A DNA stretch of 64,000 bases, from the NCBI GenBank assembly GCA_016784545.1, contig JADHUM010000004.1:1-64000 (forward strand), written 5' to 3'. The position numbers and the translations under genes were made by a program. Below the pieces are notes generated by a model that worked only from the letters and a program-made list of their open reading frames with translations, made no database searches and was not told the origin of the DNA. The DNA is from Candidatus Neomarinimicrobiota bacterium. GTDB lineage: Bacteria > Fidelibacterota > UBA8477 > JABMPR01. Of the stretch, positions 44,235-54,577 are shown piece after piece. Each line of letters starts with the position of its first letter. Position 1 is the first letter of the stretch.

Positions 44235-45551
44235 ATGAGCAAACACGTACTTATTCTGGGGGCTGGGCTTGTATCTCAGCCAATTATTGATTACTTATTT
44301 AAGAAAACAGATTTCTTTCTTACTGTAGCCGATATCATTGAAGAAAATGCTGCTCAAGCCATTGATAATCACCCTAGAGGAAAATCAGCTGGGCTGGATG
44401 TCAATAATGAGGATACTCTGGGCCAGTTAGTAGCAGAATCGGACCTGGTTGTATCACTTTTGCCATACGCACTTCATGGCATTGTAGCCAAGCATTGTCT
44501 TAAAGCTGACAAACATATGGTCAACGCATCGTATGTTTCGGAGGAAATGAAATCCTTTGATGCACAAGTTCGCGAAAAAAACCTGCTGTTCCTGTGTGAA
44601 ATGGGACTGGATCCTGGTATTGACCACATGTCAGCCATGCAGATTATCCATTCCGTGCAGAAGCGGGGAGGGAAGATTGATGAATTCGTTTCTGTTTGTG
44701 GCGGTCTGCCTGCACCTGAAGCCAATACTAATCCCTTTGGATACAAATTTTCATGGAGCCCCAAAGGTGTCCTCCTGGCAGGCAATAATCCTGCCCAGTA
44801 CATCGACCATGGAACTTTGAAGAAAATCAGTGCCAAGGACTTGTTCAATTCAACAGCTCCCATGGAAATTGATGGACAAAATTTTGAAGCATACCCAAAT
44901 CGAGACTCCACTGCCTATGAGGAGATTTATGGGCTGGAGGGAATTGATCTGCTTATGCGCGGGACCTTACGCTATGCAGGCTGGCATAAACTGGTCCTGG
45001 CCTTGAAGGCATTAAACCTGTTGACAGAGACATCCGTCCCAGCAGAGACAAGTAGTTATGCTGGAATGCTGGCGATGGTAAGTGGTTTAGATGAATCTAA
45101 ACTCCGGTCAGCGGTTGCTTCTAAACTTGAGATGACAGAGGATGATAAGACAATCAAAGCACTAGATTGGTTGGGGCTTTTCGATACGAAGCATGTTGAT
45201 TTTCCAGCAACCACATCAATTGATATACTCGCTGATCTCATGAATCAAAAAATGGCCTATGAATCTGGTGAAAGAGACATGATAGCCCTCCAGCACAGAT
45301 TTAAAGTAACTTTTCCTGATCATCGTGAGGAAATAATATCAACCCTGTTTGATTATGGGATTCCCAATGGGAATAGCTCCATGGCCCGTACCGTATCATT
45401 GCCTCTAGCCATTGCAGCCAGGCTCATTCTTGAAGGAAAGATTAACCTGACAGGCGTGCAAATTCCAGTTGATCCCATCATTTACGAACCCGTTCTTTTG
45501 GAATTAAAATCTCTGGGTATTGAATTCTCAGAGGAGATTGTCAGAAGCTAG
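44235..45551 (+). CDS. Saccharopine dehydrogenase (L-glutamate-forming type)
   Basis: A 438-residue Rossmann-fold enzyme. VLILGAGLVSQPIIDYL is the NAD loop; VVSLLPYALHGIVAKHCL, NASYVSEEMKSFDAQVREK and GLDPGIDHMSAM match the second half of eukaryotic LKR/SDH. It oxidises saccharopine to glutamate and 2-aminoadipate semialdehyde. It begins 9 bases after the first half-enzyme gene; in animals both halves are fused. Length and motifs are complete. Confidence 0.92.
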   Translation: MSKHVLILGAGLVSQPIIDYLFKKTDFFLTVADIIEENAAQAIDNHPRGKSAGLDVNNEDTLGQLVAESDLVVSLLPYALHGIVAKHCLKADKHMVNASYVSEEMKSFDAQVREKNLLFLCEMGLDPGIDHMSAMQIIHSVQKRGGKIDEFVSVCGGLPAPEANTNPFGYKFSWSPKGVLLAGNNPAQYIDHGTLKKISAKDLFNSTAPMEIDGQNFEAYPNRDSTAYEEIYGLEGIDLLMRGTLRYAGWHKLVLALKALNLLTETSVPAETSSYAGMLAMVSGLDESKLRSAVASKLEMTEDDKTIKALDWLGLFDTKHVDFPATTSIDILADLMNQKMAYESGERDMIALQHRFKVTFPDHREEIISTLFDYGIPNGNSSMARTVSLPLAIAARLILEGKINLTGVQIPVDPIIYEPVLLELKSLGIEFSEEIVRS

Positions 45552-45611
45552 ACCGAATGAATAACAGGACATTAAACTTTATAAAATTAATAGATAAGTA
45601 AAGAGGTAATT

Positions 45612-47132
45612 ATGGATTTCTTAAAAGAATTAGGAATTGAAGAATTTAACGCTGGTGCCTGTGTAGGAGCCGGTGAATGGTTGGCGACTGGCGGGGACGA
45701 TGTCCTCAAATCTCGCAACCCAGCCACTGGTGAAGTTATTGCCAATGTGTATCAGTGCACGGAAGAAGCCTATGAGCAGGTTGTTGCTCAAGCCGATGAA
45801 GCCTTTAAGGAATGGCGCCAGGTTCCAGCCCCAGTTCGTGGAGAATTGGTCCGCTTGATGGGTGTGGCTCTGAGAGAGAAAAAAGATGCACTGGGTAGCC
45901 TGGTTTCCCTCGAGATGGGAAAGATAAAGCAGGAGGGTGACGGTGAAGTTCAGGAAATGATCGACATTGCCGATTTTGCAGTTGGACAGTCCCGCATGCT
46001 ATATGGCAGCACCATGCACTCCGAGCGTTTTCAGCACAGAATGTATGATCAGTATCATCCGCTGGGCGTGGTTGGAGTCATTTCAGCTTTTAATTTTCCA
46101 GTCGCTGTTTGGGCCTGGAACTCATTCCTGGCAGCCATTGCTGGTGATACCACTATCTGGAAACCATCATCAACTGCCCCGCTATGTGGTATCGCAGTGC
46201 AGAATATCTGTAACAAGGTTTTGACTGACAATGGTTACAAAGGAATCTTTAATCTGGTGATTGGTCGCGGTTCTGTTATTGGTGAGCGTCTCATCAATGA
46301 TAAACGTATTCCGCTTGTATCCTTCACAGGATCCACTCCCATGGGTCGTCATGTGGGTGAAGTGGTTGCAAAACGTTTTGGCAGTACCATTCTTGAATTA
46401 GGTGGTAATAATGCCATCATCATTGATGATACAGCCAATCAGGATATGGCTATCATGGCTACTGTTTTTGGTGCTGTGGGAACTGCTGGACAGCGCTGTA
46501 CTTCCACACGCCGAATCATCATCCAGGAAGAGATCATGGAACCCTTTGTTGACAAGCTGGTGAAGGCCTACAAACAAGTCCGTATAGGCGATCCACTGGT
46601 TGAAGGAACCCTTATGGGACCTCTGGTGAATGCAGCTGCTGTAGAAGACTATGAGCATGCTATTGGTGAAATCAAGAAGGCTGGTGGAAGAATTCTTGCC
46701 GGTGGCAACGCATTGAAAGACAGAGCAGGATATTTTGTTGAGCCTACCATAGTATTGGGAGAAAACCATTGGGAAATTATCCAGACGGAGACTTTTGCAC
46801 CCATCCTGTATATCATTCCATTCAAAACCATTGATGAAGCTATTGAGTTGCACAATGCCGTCCCACAGGGACTTTCTTCAGCTATGTTCACCATGAATAT
46901 GCAACATGCAGAACGATTCCTATCCCACACTGGTTCTGATTGTGGAATTGCCAATATCAATATTGGTACCTCAGGTGCAGAAATTGGTGGAGCCTTTGGT
47001 GGTGAAAAGGAAACTGGCGGTGGCCGTGAATCAGGTTCAGACGCCTGGAAAGCCTATATGCGTCGTCAGACCAATACCATTAATTGGAGTAAGGACCTAC
47101 CGCTGGCTCAGGGTATTTCCTTCGATCTATAG
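45612..47132 (+). CDS. Aldehyde dehydrogenase, ALDH7/antiquitin type (2-aminoadipate semialdehyde dehydrogenase)
   Basis: A 506-residue NAD-dependent dehydrogenase. The N-terminus and [36 protein letters not shown], the catalytic Glu in LELGGNNA and Cys in GQRCTSTRR are clear, and the ending [19 protein letters not shown] is the antiquitin hallmark. It turns aminoadipate semialdehyde, the saccharopine product, into 2-aminoadipate. It lies 60 bases after the saccharopine gene with GAGGTAAT before the ATG. The three genes give a full lysine degradation module. Confidence 0.92.
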   Translation: MDFLKELGIEEFNAGACVGAGEWLATGGDDVLKSRNPATGEVIANVYQCTEEAYEQVVAQADEAFKEWRQVPAPVRGELVRLMGVALREKKDALGSLVSLEMGKIKQEGDGEVQEMIDIADFAVGQSRMLYGSTMHSERFQHRMYDQYHPLGVVGVISAFNFPVAVWAWNSFLAAIAGDTTIWKPSSTAPLCGIAVQNICNKVLTDNGYKGIFNLVIGRGSVIGERLINDKRIPLVSFTGSTPMGRHVGEVVAKRFGSTILELGGNNAIIIDDTANQDMAIMATVFGAVGTAGQRCTSTRRIIIQEEIMEPFVDKLVKAYKQVRIGDPLVEGTLMGPLVNAAAVEDYEHAIGEIKKAGGRILAGGNALKDRAGYFVEPTIVLGENHWEIIQTETFAPILYIIPFKTIDEAIELHNAVPQGLSSAMFTMNMQHAERFLSHTGSDCGIANINIGTSGAEIGGAFGGEKETGGGRESGSDAWKAYMRRQTNTINWSKDLPLAQGISFDL

Positions 47133-47177
47133 AACTGGATTATTAGCGGGGCTTTTTTAAGTCCCGCTGAATCATTT

Positions 47178-47855
47178 ATGCCTGCTGGAAAAATATATAT
47201 TGTCTCTACACCCATCGGTAATCTCGGTGATTTTACTTTTAGAGCCGTTGATGTCTTAAAGTCGGTTCAGCTTATTGCTGCGGAAGACACACGGGTTTCA
47301 GGGGTCTTACTGAAGCACTATGAGATAAAGACCCCCATGTTGCCCTATCATGACCACAATAAAGAACAGGCAACCCCTGGTCTTTTGAGGAAAGTGGAAG
47401 GGGGCGATGATATCGCTCTCATCACTGATGCTGGGACACCCCTGGTCAGTGATCCTGGATTCTTTCTGGTGCGAGCTGCCATTGCTCAAAATATTGAGGT
47501 GATCCCCATTCCAGGTGCTTCGGCTATGCTGGCTGCTCTTGTAGCCGCCGGGCTTCCCTCAGATCGATTTACCTTTGAAGGGTTTCTGCCCAGGAAAAAG
47601 GGGCGTCAAACCCGGTTTAAAATGCTGGCTGAAGATCCCAGAACCATCATCCTGTATGAATCACCTCACCGTGTTGGCAAGACACTCAAGGATATTGGAG
47701 AGCATATGGGCGACAGGCAGGTTGTTATCGGCAGGGAAATAACAAAAAAATTTGAAGAATTCATTCGTGGTTCAGTCTCAGAGATCAGGGAACAGTTGGA
47801 CACGCGTAGCATTAAAGGTGAAGTAGTAATTATGATTGGAGGGAACAAGGCGTGA
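47178..47855 (+). CDS. rsmI: 16S rRNA (cytidine(1402)-2'-O)-methyltransferase
   Basis: A 225-residue tetrapyrrole-methylase-fold enzyme that 2'-O-methylates C1402 of 16S rRNA. STPIGNLGDFTFRAVDVL, AAEDTRVSGVLLKHY, ITDAGTPLVSDPGF and PGASAMLAALVAAGLPSDRF are the RsmI signatures; YESPHRVGKTL follows. Length is slightly short of the ~280 of E. coli, which has a C-terminal extension. The end overlaps the next GTG start. Confidence 0.95.
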   Translation: MPAGKIYIVSTPIGNLGDFTFRAVDVLKSVQLIAAEDTRVSGVLLKHYEIKTPMLPYHDHNKEQATPGLLRKVEGGDDIALITDAGTPLVSDPGFFLVRAAIAQNIEVIPIPGASAMLAALVAAGLPSDRFTFEGFLPRKKGRQTRFKMLAEDPRTIILYESPHRVGKTLKDIGEHMGDRQVVIGREITKKFEEFIRGSVSEIREQLDTRSIKGEVVIMIGGNKA

Positions 47856-48478
47856 CCAAAGACCAAGTTTTCGAGTATGCACGAGATGATTTTAATTATC
47901 CCAGATGGATTCAAAACCTTCTAAAGAAAGCCCTCAACTTTGCCATCACAAAGGTTCAGGAAGGGAAGGTTGAAGCCAGTACACTGACCAAGACCCGTTA
48001 TGTTGTTGGTTTATCCAGTATGTTTGCCCTGGTATTGGGCTTGTATCTATGGACAGCAGTCTTTCTGGCGATCTGGCTGTTCATGGATCAGATTCAGTTG
48101 CACCTGTTTGTTGATAGATCTGCTCCCAGCAGCCGGTTTAAACATTTTGTGGAGGAAGTGCCACTTATGTTTGCATTAAGTCTTCACATGTGGGTTGAGG
48201 GGCATCTTTGGACGGGTATAGCCGGTCTCGTTGGAATTACTGGTCTCTATCTGCTTACAAATTTGCAGATGAAATATGATCTGACAGCCATTAATCTCCC
48301 ACATCTCTACTTTTTAAGATGGGATAGAATGGGCATCCTGTTTCTGTTTACGCTGTTAGGGTCCTGGCCTGGTGAAAGAGCCTACTTGTTTGTGGTGCTC
48401 TTGGCCTGGTTCCTGGCAGCCTTAAGTTTTTACGATTATATCTGGATACTTATCCAATTAGCTAAAAAGAAAAAATGA
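47852..48478 (+). CDS. Hypothetical integral membrane protein
   Basis: A 208-residue protein. After a 50-residue charged N-terminus come four or five hydrophobic helices (YVVGLSSMFALVLGLYLWTAVFLAIWLFM; MFALSLHMWVEGHLWTGIAGLVGITGLYLL and on) and a Lys-rich tail. The GTG start overlaps the rsmI stop (GTGA) with GGAGGG upstream, and its end overlaps tmk (ATGA). No family is recognised. Overlaps on both sides imply coupled translation with housekeeping genes. Confidence 0.72.
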   Translation: MTKDQVFEYARDDFNYPRWIQNLLKKALNFAITKVQEGKVEASTLTKTRYVVGLSSMFALVLGLYLWTAVFLAIWLFMDQIQLHLFVDRSAPSSRFKHFVEEVPLMFALSLHMWVEGHLWTGIAGLVGITGLYLLTNLQMKYDLTAINLPHLYFLRWDRMGILFLFTLLGSWPGERAYLFVVLLAWFLAALSFYDYIWILIQLAKKKK

Positions 48479-49110
48479 AAACTGTTAAACCACTGCTCAT
48501 AAGTTTCGAAGGTATTGACGGATCTGGGAAATCAACCCAGTGCAAAATGCTGTATCATGAACTCCTGGATCGGGGTTATGGTGTCCATTTATATCGAGAA
48601 CCAGGTGGGACTTCAATTTCTGAAAAAATTCGAGATATTCTTCTGGATCGGGAAAACGTTAAAATGAGTCCCATCACTGAGATGCTGCTTTATTTCTCCA
48701 GTCGAAACCAACTCATATCCGAAAAAGTCCTCCCGGCCCTGGCAAGGGGCGAAATCGTTCTGTTGGATCGATTTGTGGACAGTACCATTGCCTATCAGGG
48801 CTATGGCAGGGATTTATCACTTGAGAGCATCCAAAAGGTTGCTGAGGTGGCTATTGGAGATCTTTCTCCCGACCTGACCATTCTGGTTGATACACCCCTG
48901 GACACCGCTGAAGACAGGATGGACCATCGTGAACTTGATCGTTTGGAAGCTGAAAATGAAGAGTTTAAGCAAAGAACCCGAAATGGTTATCTGCAATTGG
49001 TAAAAGCGGAACCACACCGCTTCCTTCTTCTGGATGGACGCGAGGCCATTGACACATTGAAACGCAAGGTCTTTGATCGGGTTGACCAGTTATTAGAGGC
49101 AACAGTTTGA
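48475..49110 (+). CDS. tmk: Thymidylate kinase
   Basis: A 211-residue kinase that makes dTDP from dTMP. P-loop FEGIDGSGKSTQ (about residue 11), the REPGGTSISEKIRDILL segment, DRFVDSTIAYQGYGR and the LID region (DRMDHRELDRLE) are all typical. The start overlaps the membrane-protein stop. It is followed by a protease gene whose TTG start overlaps its own stop. Confidence 0.96.
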   Translation: MKTVKPLLISFEGIDGSGKSTQCKMLYHELLDRGYGVHLYREPGGTSISEKIRDILLDRENVKMSPITEMLLYFSSRNQLISEKVLPALARGEIVLLDRFVDSTIAYQGYGRDLSLESIQKVAEVAIGDLSPDLTILVDTPLDTAEDRMDHRELDRLEAENEEFKQRTRNGYLQLVKAEPHRFLLLDGREAIDTLKRKVFDRVDQLLEATV

Positions 49111-50753
49111 AATTTCGATCCACACTTTTACCTGTTTTGACACTGCTTCTGCTCACTGGATGGGCAGCAACAATTTATACCCAGGCACATTCTGAACGTG
49201 TGGAGGGTGAAGCTTCAATCACCAAGGTATTTCAGACTATTCTTGATCGTTATGTTGCCGAGATTGATCCCGATAAGCTTGCAGATGCAGCCATTGAGGG
49301 AATGCTGAGTGAACTTGATCCCTACTCCCAGCATATTGATGATAATAATTCATATCGCCTTGATGCCATAACAACTGGTGAGTATGGTGGTGTGGGTATC
49401 CATCTTGGTCGTATGAATGATTCTCTCATTGTGATCTCACCCATGGATGGGACACCGGCATTTCTCCAGGGCATTCATGCTGGAGACCGAATTGTAAAAA
49501 TTGATTCTGTCTGGACCAAAAAGCTGAATCTGAACGAAGCAGCCCGGATGGTACGGGGAGAGCAGGGGTCCACAATAAATCTTCTCATTAAAAGAGAAGG
49601 CGAAACTGATTATATAAATTTTGAGCTGATTCGAGAATTGATTAAGGTTCCAGATGTGAGTTATTCCGGGTTACTGAGAGAGCGGACGGGGTATGTGAAA
49701 CTTTCCAATTTTTCAAAGTACTCTGCTGAAGAGCTGGAAAAAGCCATTCGCAAGATGAACAAAGTTGGCCTTGAAGCGCTAATAATAGATGTGAGGGGTA
49801 ACCCCGGTGGACTTCTCAGTGCAGCCCTCATGAGTGCAGATCTGTTTATTGAACAAGGTGCCACCCTGTTGGAAACCCGGGGACGTGTGGATCAGTCCAA
49901 TAAGAAATATCTGTCTCGTCGTCGTCCCATCGTTAAGACGGATCTTCCAGTAGCCATTCTCATAGATGGTGGATCGGCCTCAGCTTCAGAGATACTCGCG
50001 GGTATTCTTCAGGACTATGATAGGGCAGTGGTGATTGGTGAACCTTCGTTTGGCAAAGGTTTGGTTCAAACCGTAACCCGCTTGTCACCTGATACCCGAC
50101 TCAAGCTTACCTCAGCAAAATACTATCTGCCCAGTGGTCGCCTTATTCAGAAACGTGAAATCGCTCAGGATGTGCTGTATGAAGATTTACTTATTTCTCA
50201 GGATACTTCTTTTCTCTCTGACAATAACCGCAAGTTCGAAGGTGGGGGTGGTGTTGAACCCGATATTTACACAGAAGATTTTCCTTTAAGTAATCTTGAG
50301 AACTCTCTGTGGCGTAAGCGGCTATTCTTTAAATATGCTCTAAAATATGGTGAGGAGCATCCAGGTCTCAGCATGCCAATTCATTTCGATGATTCTGAGG
50401 TGGATAGCTTTTATACCTGGATGGATCAGCATGAATTAATCCCAGAAACAAACTTCAATCTCTGGATAACCGATCTTGAGGATGCCATTGACACATCAAG
50501 TGCTATCTATTCTGATGTACTGGATTTGCAACATTCTTTGAGTCTATTGGAAGAAATTTATGCTCAAGAAGAGTTTCATAAAATAAAATTTCAAATTCTG
50601 GCTGGTCTGGAAAAGGAAATGGCCAGAGTTTTAGGTGGAAACGGGGCTCGAATTGCTGCCTCTTTGGCCCATGATCGTGTTGTTTTGAAAGCGATTGAAG
50701 TCCTATCGTCAGGGAAGCAGATTCAGGAAATCCTTGCTGGTCCTACTGAGTAA
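49107..50753 (+). CDS. S41-family carboxy-terminal processing protease
   Basis: A 548-residue exported protease. A signal helix (PVLTLLLLTGWAATIYT) is followed by an N-terminal domain, a PDZ domain (GEYGGVGIHLGR ... GDRIVKIDSV, residues 90-175) and the S41 core with the Ser in IDGGSASASEIL and the Lys in GEPSFGKGLVQT. The last 160 residues form a helical tail. TTG at 49107 overlaps the tmk stop, with AGAGG 7 bases upstream. It trims or degrades periplasmic proteins. Its stop abuts the convergent hotdog gene. Confidence 0.9.
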   Translation: MKFRSTLLPVLTLLLLTGWAATIYTQAHSERVEGEASITKVFQTILDRYVAEIDPDKLADAAIEGMLSELDPYSQHIDDNNSYRLDAITTGEYGGVGIHLGRMNDSLIVISPMDGTPAFLQGIHAGDRIVKIDSVWTKKLNLNEAARMVRGEQGSTINLLIKREGETDYINFELIRELIKVPDVSYSGLLRERTGYVKLSNFSKYSAEELEKAIRKMNKVGLEALIIDVRGNPGGLLSAALMSADLFIEQGATLLETRGRVDQSNKKYLSRRRPIVKTDLPVAILIDGGSASASEILAGILQDYDRAVVIGEPSFGKGLVQTVTRLSPDTRLKLTSAKYYLPSGRLIQKREIAQDVLYEDLLISQDTSFLSDNNRKFEGGGGVEPDIYTEDFPLSNLENSLWRKRLFFKYALKYGEEHPGLSMPIHFDDSEVDSFYTWMDQHELIPETNFNLWITDLEDAIDTSSAIYSDVLDLQHSLSLLEEIYAQEEFHKIKFQILAGLEKEMARVLGGNGARIAASLAHDRVVLKAIEVLSSGKQIQEILAGPTE

Positions 50754-51227
50754 TTAATCCTTTACTTTTAAAGAAAGCGTAAGGGTGAAAGTCGCCAGGA
50801 TTTCAGCTCCATATTTGTCTGGCGCCGTCACTAGAATATTGATTGGTTCATGGTGACGCTCACCCGTATCGATGACCTTTTGAATGAGTGACCCTATTTT
50901 TTCACCATCGGTGCAGGTGAAAATGGCATCTGCATCAACTCTTTTTAAAAAATCTGCATGCATATCTTTAAATACGAGATTGATTTTGTGGTCACTTCTG
51001 GCAAGCATTTGCATGGCCAATAAACCACCAGCCAGATCGGCACCGACTGCCAAAACACCGAAATACATACTCATTAGATGATTTCGGGTCCGGCGGCGCA
51101 AGGGAATTTTGATCATACACTGGGATTGATTCAACTGTAAGACCTGGGGTTTTACAAAAAATATCAGGGGTATTTTGGTGATTCCAAAATATCGAACCAG
51201 GAGCGTTTGTTTCCAGCGTGTTTTCAT
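50754..51227 (-). CDS. DUF4442 hotdog-fold protein
   Basis: A 157-residue protein. IKIPLRRRTRNHLMSMYFGVLAVGADLAGGLLAMQM and the later strand-rich part match DUF4442, thioesterase-like hotdog proteins that may act on acyl-CoA. The family role is poorly known. The end touches the protease gene on the other strand with no gap. It starts 9 bases beyond the stop of the histidine kinase gene and is probably transcribed after it. Confidence 0.82.
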   Translation of the reverse strand: MKTRWKQTLLVRYFGITKIPLIFFVKPQVLQLNQSQCMIKIPLRRRTRNHLMSMYFGVLAVGADLAGGLLAMQMLARSDHKINLVFKDMHADFLKRVDADAIFTCTDGEKIGSLIQKVIDTGERHHEPINILVTAPDKYGAEILATFTLTLSLKVKD

Positions 51228-51236
51228 AATGCCAAA

Positions 51237-52775
51237 TTATATCAAATGCTGGATGGTTTCTTTTAATTCGGCCAAACGGAAGGGTTTGGTCATAAAGTCG
51301 CTGCAACCTGCATCAAGGCATCTATCCCTATCAGAGGTGAAGGCATGGGCAGTCAGGGCAATTATGGGTATATTTAACCACTTATCCTCTCCTCGGAGAT
51401 ATCTGGCGAGATCAAGTCCATCTTCATCCCCCCTCAGGGAGAGATCCAATAGAATTAACTGAACTTCTTCAGCATTCAGCACGTCTTTAGCATCTGATAC
51501 CGAATCTGCAAAATGAAGGTCATAGTCTTTGCTAAGGGTGAAACTGGCCAGCTTTTGAGAATTAGGGTCATCCTCCACCACAAGAATGCTCATTCTGGTG
51601 TCCTGAGTGGCGTCTGAGTGCCCACCCACAGAATCAATAGGTTTTGGTTCGTCAACAGCTATTACCGGTTTCACAGAGGGATCTATGGGTAAATAAACGG
51701 TAAATTTGCTCCCTACTTCCCGCTCACTCTCAAAGGTTATCTTTCCATTGATCAGGGAGAGATAGCGGTGGGCCAGTGCCAACCCAAGACCAATACCTTG
51801 AAAATTCTTGGTATAGCCAGTGCTTTCCTGGGAAAAAACATTGAACATGTGGTCCTGATACTCTTTGGACATTCCTATGCCCGTATCCTTAATGATGATA
51901 ATGACAGAGCCATCAACAATCTCAGTGTCCAGGTCGACGTGGCCGGAGCTTGTATACTTTATGGCATTGTCGATAAGATTGGTGATAGCCTGTGTCGCAC
52001 AGTACTCATCAGATATTATGTTAATTTCAGTATCAGGAAGGTTGATGTTGAGTTCCAAATTCTTAGCCTTGGCTGCGGATTTGAATGAGGCTCCCAGATC
52101 TTTTATAATTTTGCCCAGATTAACGGTTTCGGTTTTCAATTCAAAAGTGCCGGTTTCAATTTGGGAAATATCCAGGATGTGATGAACGGTTTGCCAAAGG
52201 CGTTCGCCGCTCATGTAAATGGTTTCAAAATATACATCCAAATTTTCATCAATCTTGCCTTTGACTTTTTCCTCAATCAGCTCAGTAAACCCCAGTATTG
52301 AATTGATGGGAGTTCTGATCTCATGACTCATATTGGCCAGGAAGAGGGTCTTGACTTCTTCGTTCTTTAAGGCCCGTTCTTTGGCAGCTATAAGCTCAGT
52401 CTCAGTATTTTTGAGATTGGTGATGTCCGTGGCGTAGTAGTGTAACAGATTTTGGTTTTCCAGGAAGAATGCTGTCCATAGGAGGTGCGAGCCACCCAAT
52501 GATACCTCCCGTGAAGGAATTTTGCCCTTATCGGAGGAGGCAGTTTTTATGTCCGATTTATACGTCTTCGGTAATATTTGGGAAACCTGCGACATATCCA
52601 GATTCATCTTATCAAGGAGTTGGATTCCTGCAGGATTTATATAACTGGGAACGCCATCTAGATCAACCTCTACAACAGGCATGGGGTTGGCAAGTGGAAA
52701 AAAAGCGAGTCGCTCTATCTCCTGTTGCGCTCTATCGCTTTCGCTTATATCAAGTGGTTCTTTTTTAGCAGTCAA
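51237..52775 (-). CDS. Hybrid sensor histidine kinase/response regulator
   Basis: A 512-residue cytoplasmic-looking sensor with no membrane helix. A PAS-like domain (residues 25-125) is followed by HisKA with the phospho-His in ANMSHEIRTPINSILGFTEL, the ATPase domain with NLIDNAIKYT, DTGIGM and GIGLGLA, and a receiver domain (ILVVEDD, phospho-Asp in LILLDLSL, TAHAFT, KPF). It senses an unknown signal and may phosphorylate itself internally and pass to a phosphotransfer protein. No output domain is present. Confidence 0.94.
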   Translation of the reverse strand: MTAKKEPLDISESDRAQQEIERLAFFPLANPMPVVEVDLDGVPSYINPAGIQLLDKMNLDMSQVSQILPKTYKSDIKTASSDKGKIPSREVSLGGSHLLWTAFFLENQNLLHYYATDITNLKNTETELIAAKERALKNEEVKTLFLANMSHEIRTPINSILGFTELIEEKVKGKIDENLDVYFETIYMSGERLWQTVHHILDISQIETGTFELKTETVNLGKIIKDLGASFKSAAKAKNLELNINLPDTEINIISDEYCATQAITNLIDNAIKYTSSGHVDLDTEIVDGSVIIIIKDTGIGMSKEYQDHMFNVFSQESTGYTKNFQGIGLGLALAHRYLSLINGKITFESEREVGSKFTVYLPIDPSVKPVIAVDEPKPIDSVGGHSDATQDTRMSILVVEDDPNSQKLASFTLSKDYDLHFADSVSDAKDVLNAEEVQLILLDLSLRGDEDGLDLARYLRGEDKWLNIPIIALTAHAFTSDRDRCLDAGCSDFMTKPFRLAELKETIQHLI

Positions 52776-52838
52776 CTTTGGTTTTTACCTTAATATTTAA
52801 TAGACACATTTTAAAAAGACCAGACATCTGCATGAGAA

Positions 52839-54248
52839 TTATTCTCTAACTAATTTATCTCGCTTGTGGATGTAAAAGTAATAGTAAATCGATCCCAGAC
52901 TAGTCAAACCCAGACCTATGAGAGACGGAATGAGAGTCGTCATAAGTGTAATAACAAAGAAAGTGGCGTATATGACAATTACAATAATCAAACTCCATGG
53001 ATATAACCAGGCCTTGTAAGGTCTGTCAACAGTAGGATATTTCTTTCTGAGAATAAAAATGGCTCCAAATACCATGAGATTGAATACAGTTGATGTGGCT
53101 GAGAAAAAATCGATAATCGTCTCATAGGAGTTCGCTGCAGACACGGCAAAAGTCAATAGTACGGTTGCCCAGACACCTTGTCCGATCAAAGCATTGTTGG
53201 GGGTTTTATGTTTTTTGCTGAGTACAGCAAATTTTTTAAAAAACATGCCATCTCGCGCCATGGCCTGCAGGGCTCTTGCTTTACATAGGATTTGAGTGCT
53301 CACATTTCCAAAAGTATTAAACATGACCGCCACGGAAATTAGAATGCCACCGGTGGCACCAAGAGCAACTTTCATGGCTTCTGTTGCTACCTCATTATTG
53401 TCGGCGATTTGAGCAGGTGTCAATTGGAACAGATAGGCAGCGTTTGCACCCATATATAGAACCATTACACCGGCTATTCCGATAAACAGAGATAGGGGTA
53501 AATTCTTACGTGGGTTCTTCACTTCTTCGGCGATATATGTAGCACCCTCCCAACCACTAAATGCAAAAAAGGCGTATCTCAGGCCTGCACCCACGGCTAG
53601 AAATGTGGACCCACTGAAGGATTCCGGTAAAAGAGGATTGACAAAATTTGACAGAGACCCTGTTGACCAACTGGTAAAACTCACACCGATGATACCACCC
53701 ACAGCAACCACTTTGATAGCACCAAAGAAGTTCTGAATTTTACCGCTAAGTCGAACACCAAAAAGATTTACCACGGTAAGCAACCATATGGTAGACAGAG
53801 CAATAAAAAATAGAGTAATCTGTCCAAAGGCCTGACCAGATGCGATTCGCCAGAGGGCATTTAGATACTCTCCAAAAATGAGGGCCACAGCAGCAATAGA
53901 GGCAGTTTCGGAGACAAAAAACATGGCCCAGCCACGGAGAAAAGCCCAGAAGGGGTGATAGGCCATTTTCAAATAGACATAGGGACCGCCAGAGCGGGGC
54001 ATCATGGCAGCCAGTTCAGCATAGACGACTGCCCCAAAGATGGTCACAATGCCACCAAGGACCCAGACAAGACCAAATAAGGAGGTACAACCCACCAGAG
54101 CCATAATGGGTGCTGGGGTTCTAAAAATGCCTGATCCAATAATCCTGCTGATCACAATGGAGATAGCCTCAATGAGCCCAAGATCCCGTTTGTATTCAGT
54201 TGAGTCGCCGAAATCTCTCATTTGCGAAGTCATCTCAGTGGTGGACAA
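52839..54248 (-). CDS. APC-family amino acid permease
   Basis: A 469-residue inner-membrane transporter with twelve helices. IVISRIIGSGIFRTPAPIM carries the GSGIF substrate-binding motif, and RSGGPYVYLKMAYHPFWAF and FSGWEGATYIAEEVKNPRKNLPLSL are typical of the APC/LAT branch. Substrates are amino acids; which ones cannot be told, although the two catabolic clusters nearby would benefit. The gap before it (54249-54577) is its promoter region. Confidence 0.92.
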   Translation of the reverse strand: MSTTEMTSQMRDFGDSTEYKRDLGLIEAISIVISRIIGSGIFRTPAPIMALVGCTSLFGLVWVLGGIVTIFGAVVYAELAAMMPRSGGPYVYLKMAYHPFWAFLRGWAMFFVSETASIAAVALIFGEYLNALWRIASGQAFGQITLFFIALSTIWLLTVVNLFGVRLSGKIQNFFGAIKVVAVGGIIGVSFTSWSTGSLSNFVNPLLPESFSGSTFLAVGAGLRYAFFAFSGWEGATYIAEEVKNPRKNLPLSLFIGIAGVMVLYMGANAAYLFQLTPAQIADNNEVATEAMKVALGATGGILISVAVMFNTFGNVSTQILCKARALQAMARDGMFFKKFAVLSKKHKTPNNALIGQGVWATVLLTFAVSAANSYETIIDFFSATSTVFNLMVFGAIFILRKKYPTVDRPYKAWLYPWSLIIVIVIYATFFVITLMTTLIPSLIGLGLTSLGSIYYYFYIHKRDKLVRE

Positions 54249-54577
54249 TCGAACCTCCAGGTGTAAAGTGCATCTTGTTTGAGCAGCTTAAACAAAGCCA
54301 AATGGATTTTTGCTCAATTTAATAAGGACGAGCATTCAAGTTTGATATCCTCAAATGGTAGTGGTGCTTCATTATGTGGAATCAACAGAACAGCCTTATT
54401 TAATAGCTGAAATCTCATGAAGCAAGGGGGTATTTCTCTTCATTCATAAATATTTGATACTATCAATTTGTGTTTTTAGAAAAACAAACTGATCTAGAGA
54501 TATTAATATTCGTATATCACTGATACATAGATAGTTATGAGATATACCTAAATAGGAATAATGATGAGTATGAAGTG
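54249..54577. other. AT-rich intergenic region with a 13-bp dyad
   Basis: No gene is seen in these 329 bases. They hold the likely promoter of the amino acid permease and the 3' flank of the dehydrogenase gene, both on the minus strand. TTGATACTATCAA (54454-54466) is a perfect 6-1-6 dyad and resembles the TTGATATCAA at 7282-7291, but one occurrence is weak evidence. Confidence 0.45.

Noticed and set aside
47145-47168. Hairpin AGCGGG/CCCGCT between the ALDH7-type gene and rsmI as a terminator
   Set aside because: The T-run lies inside the loop and not after the stem, so it does not fit a rho-independent terminator in either direction.
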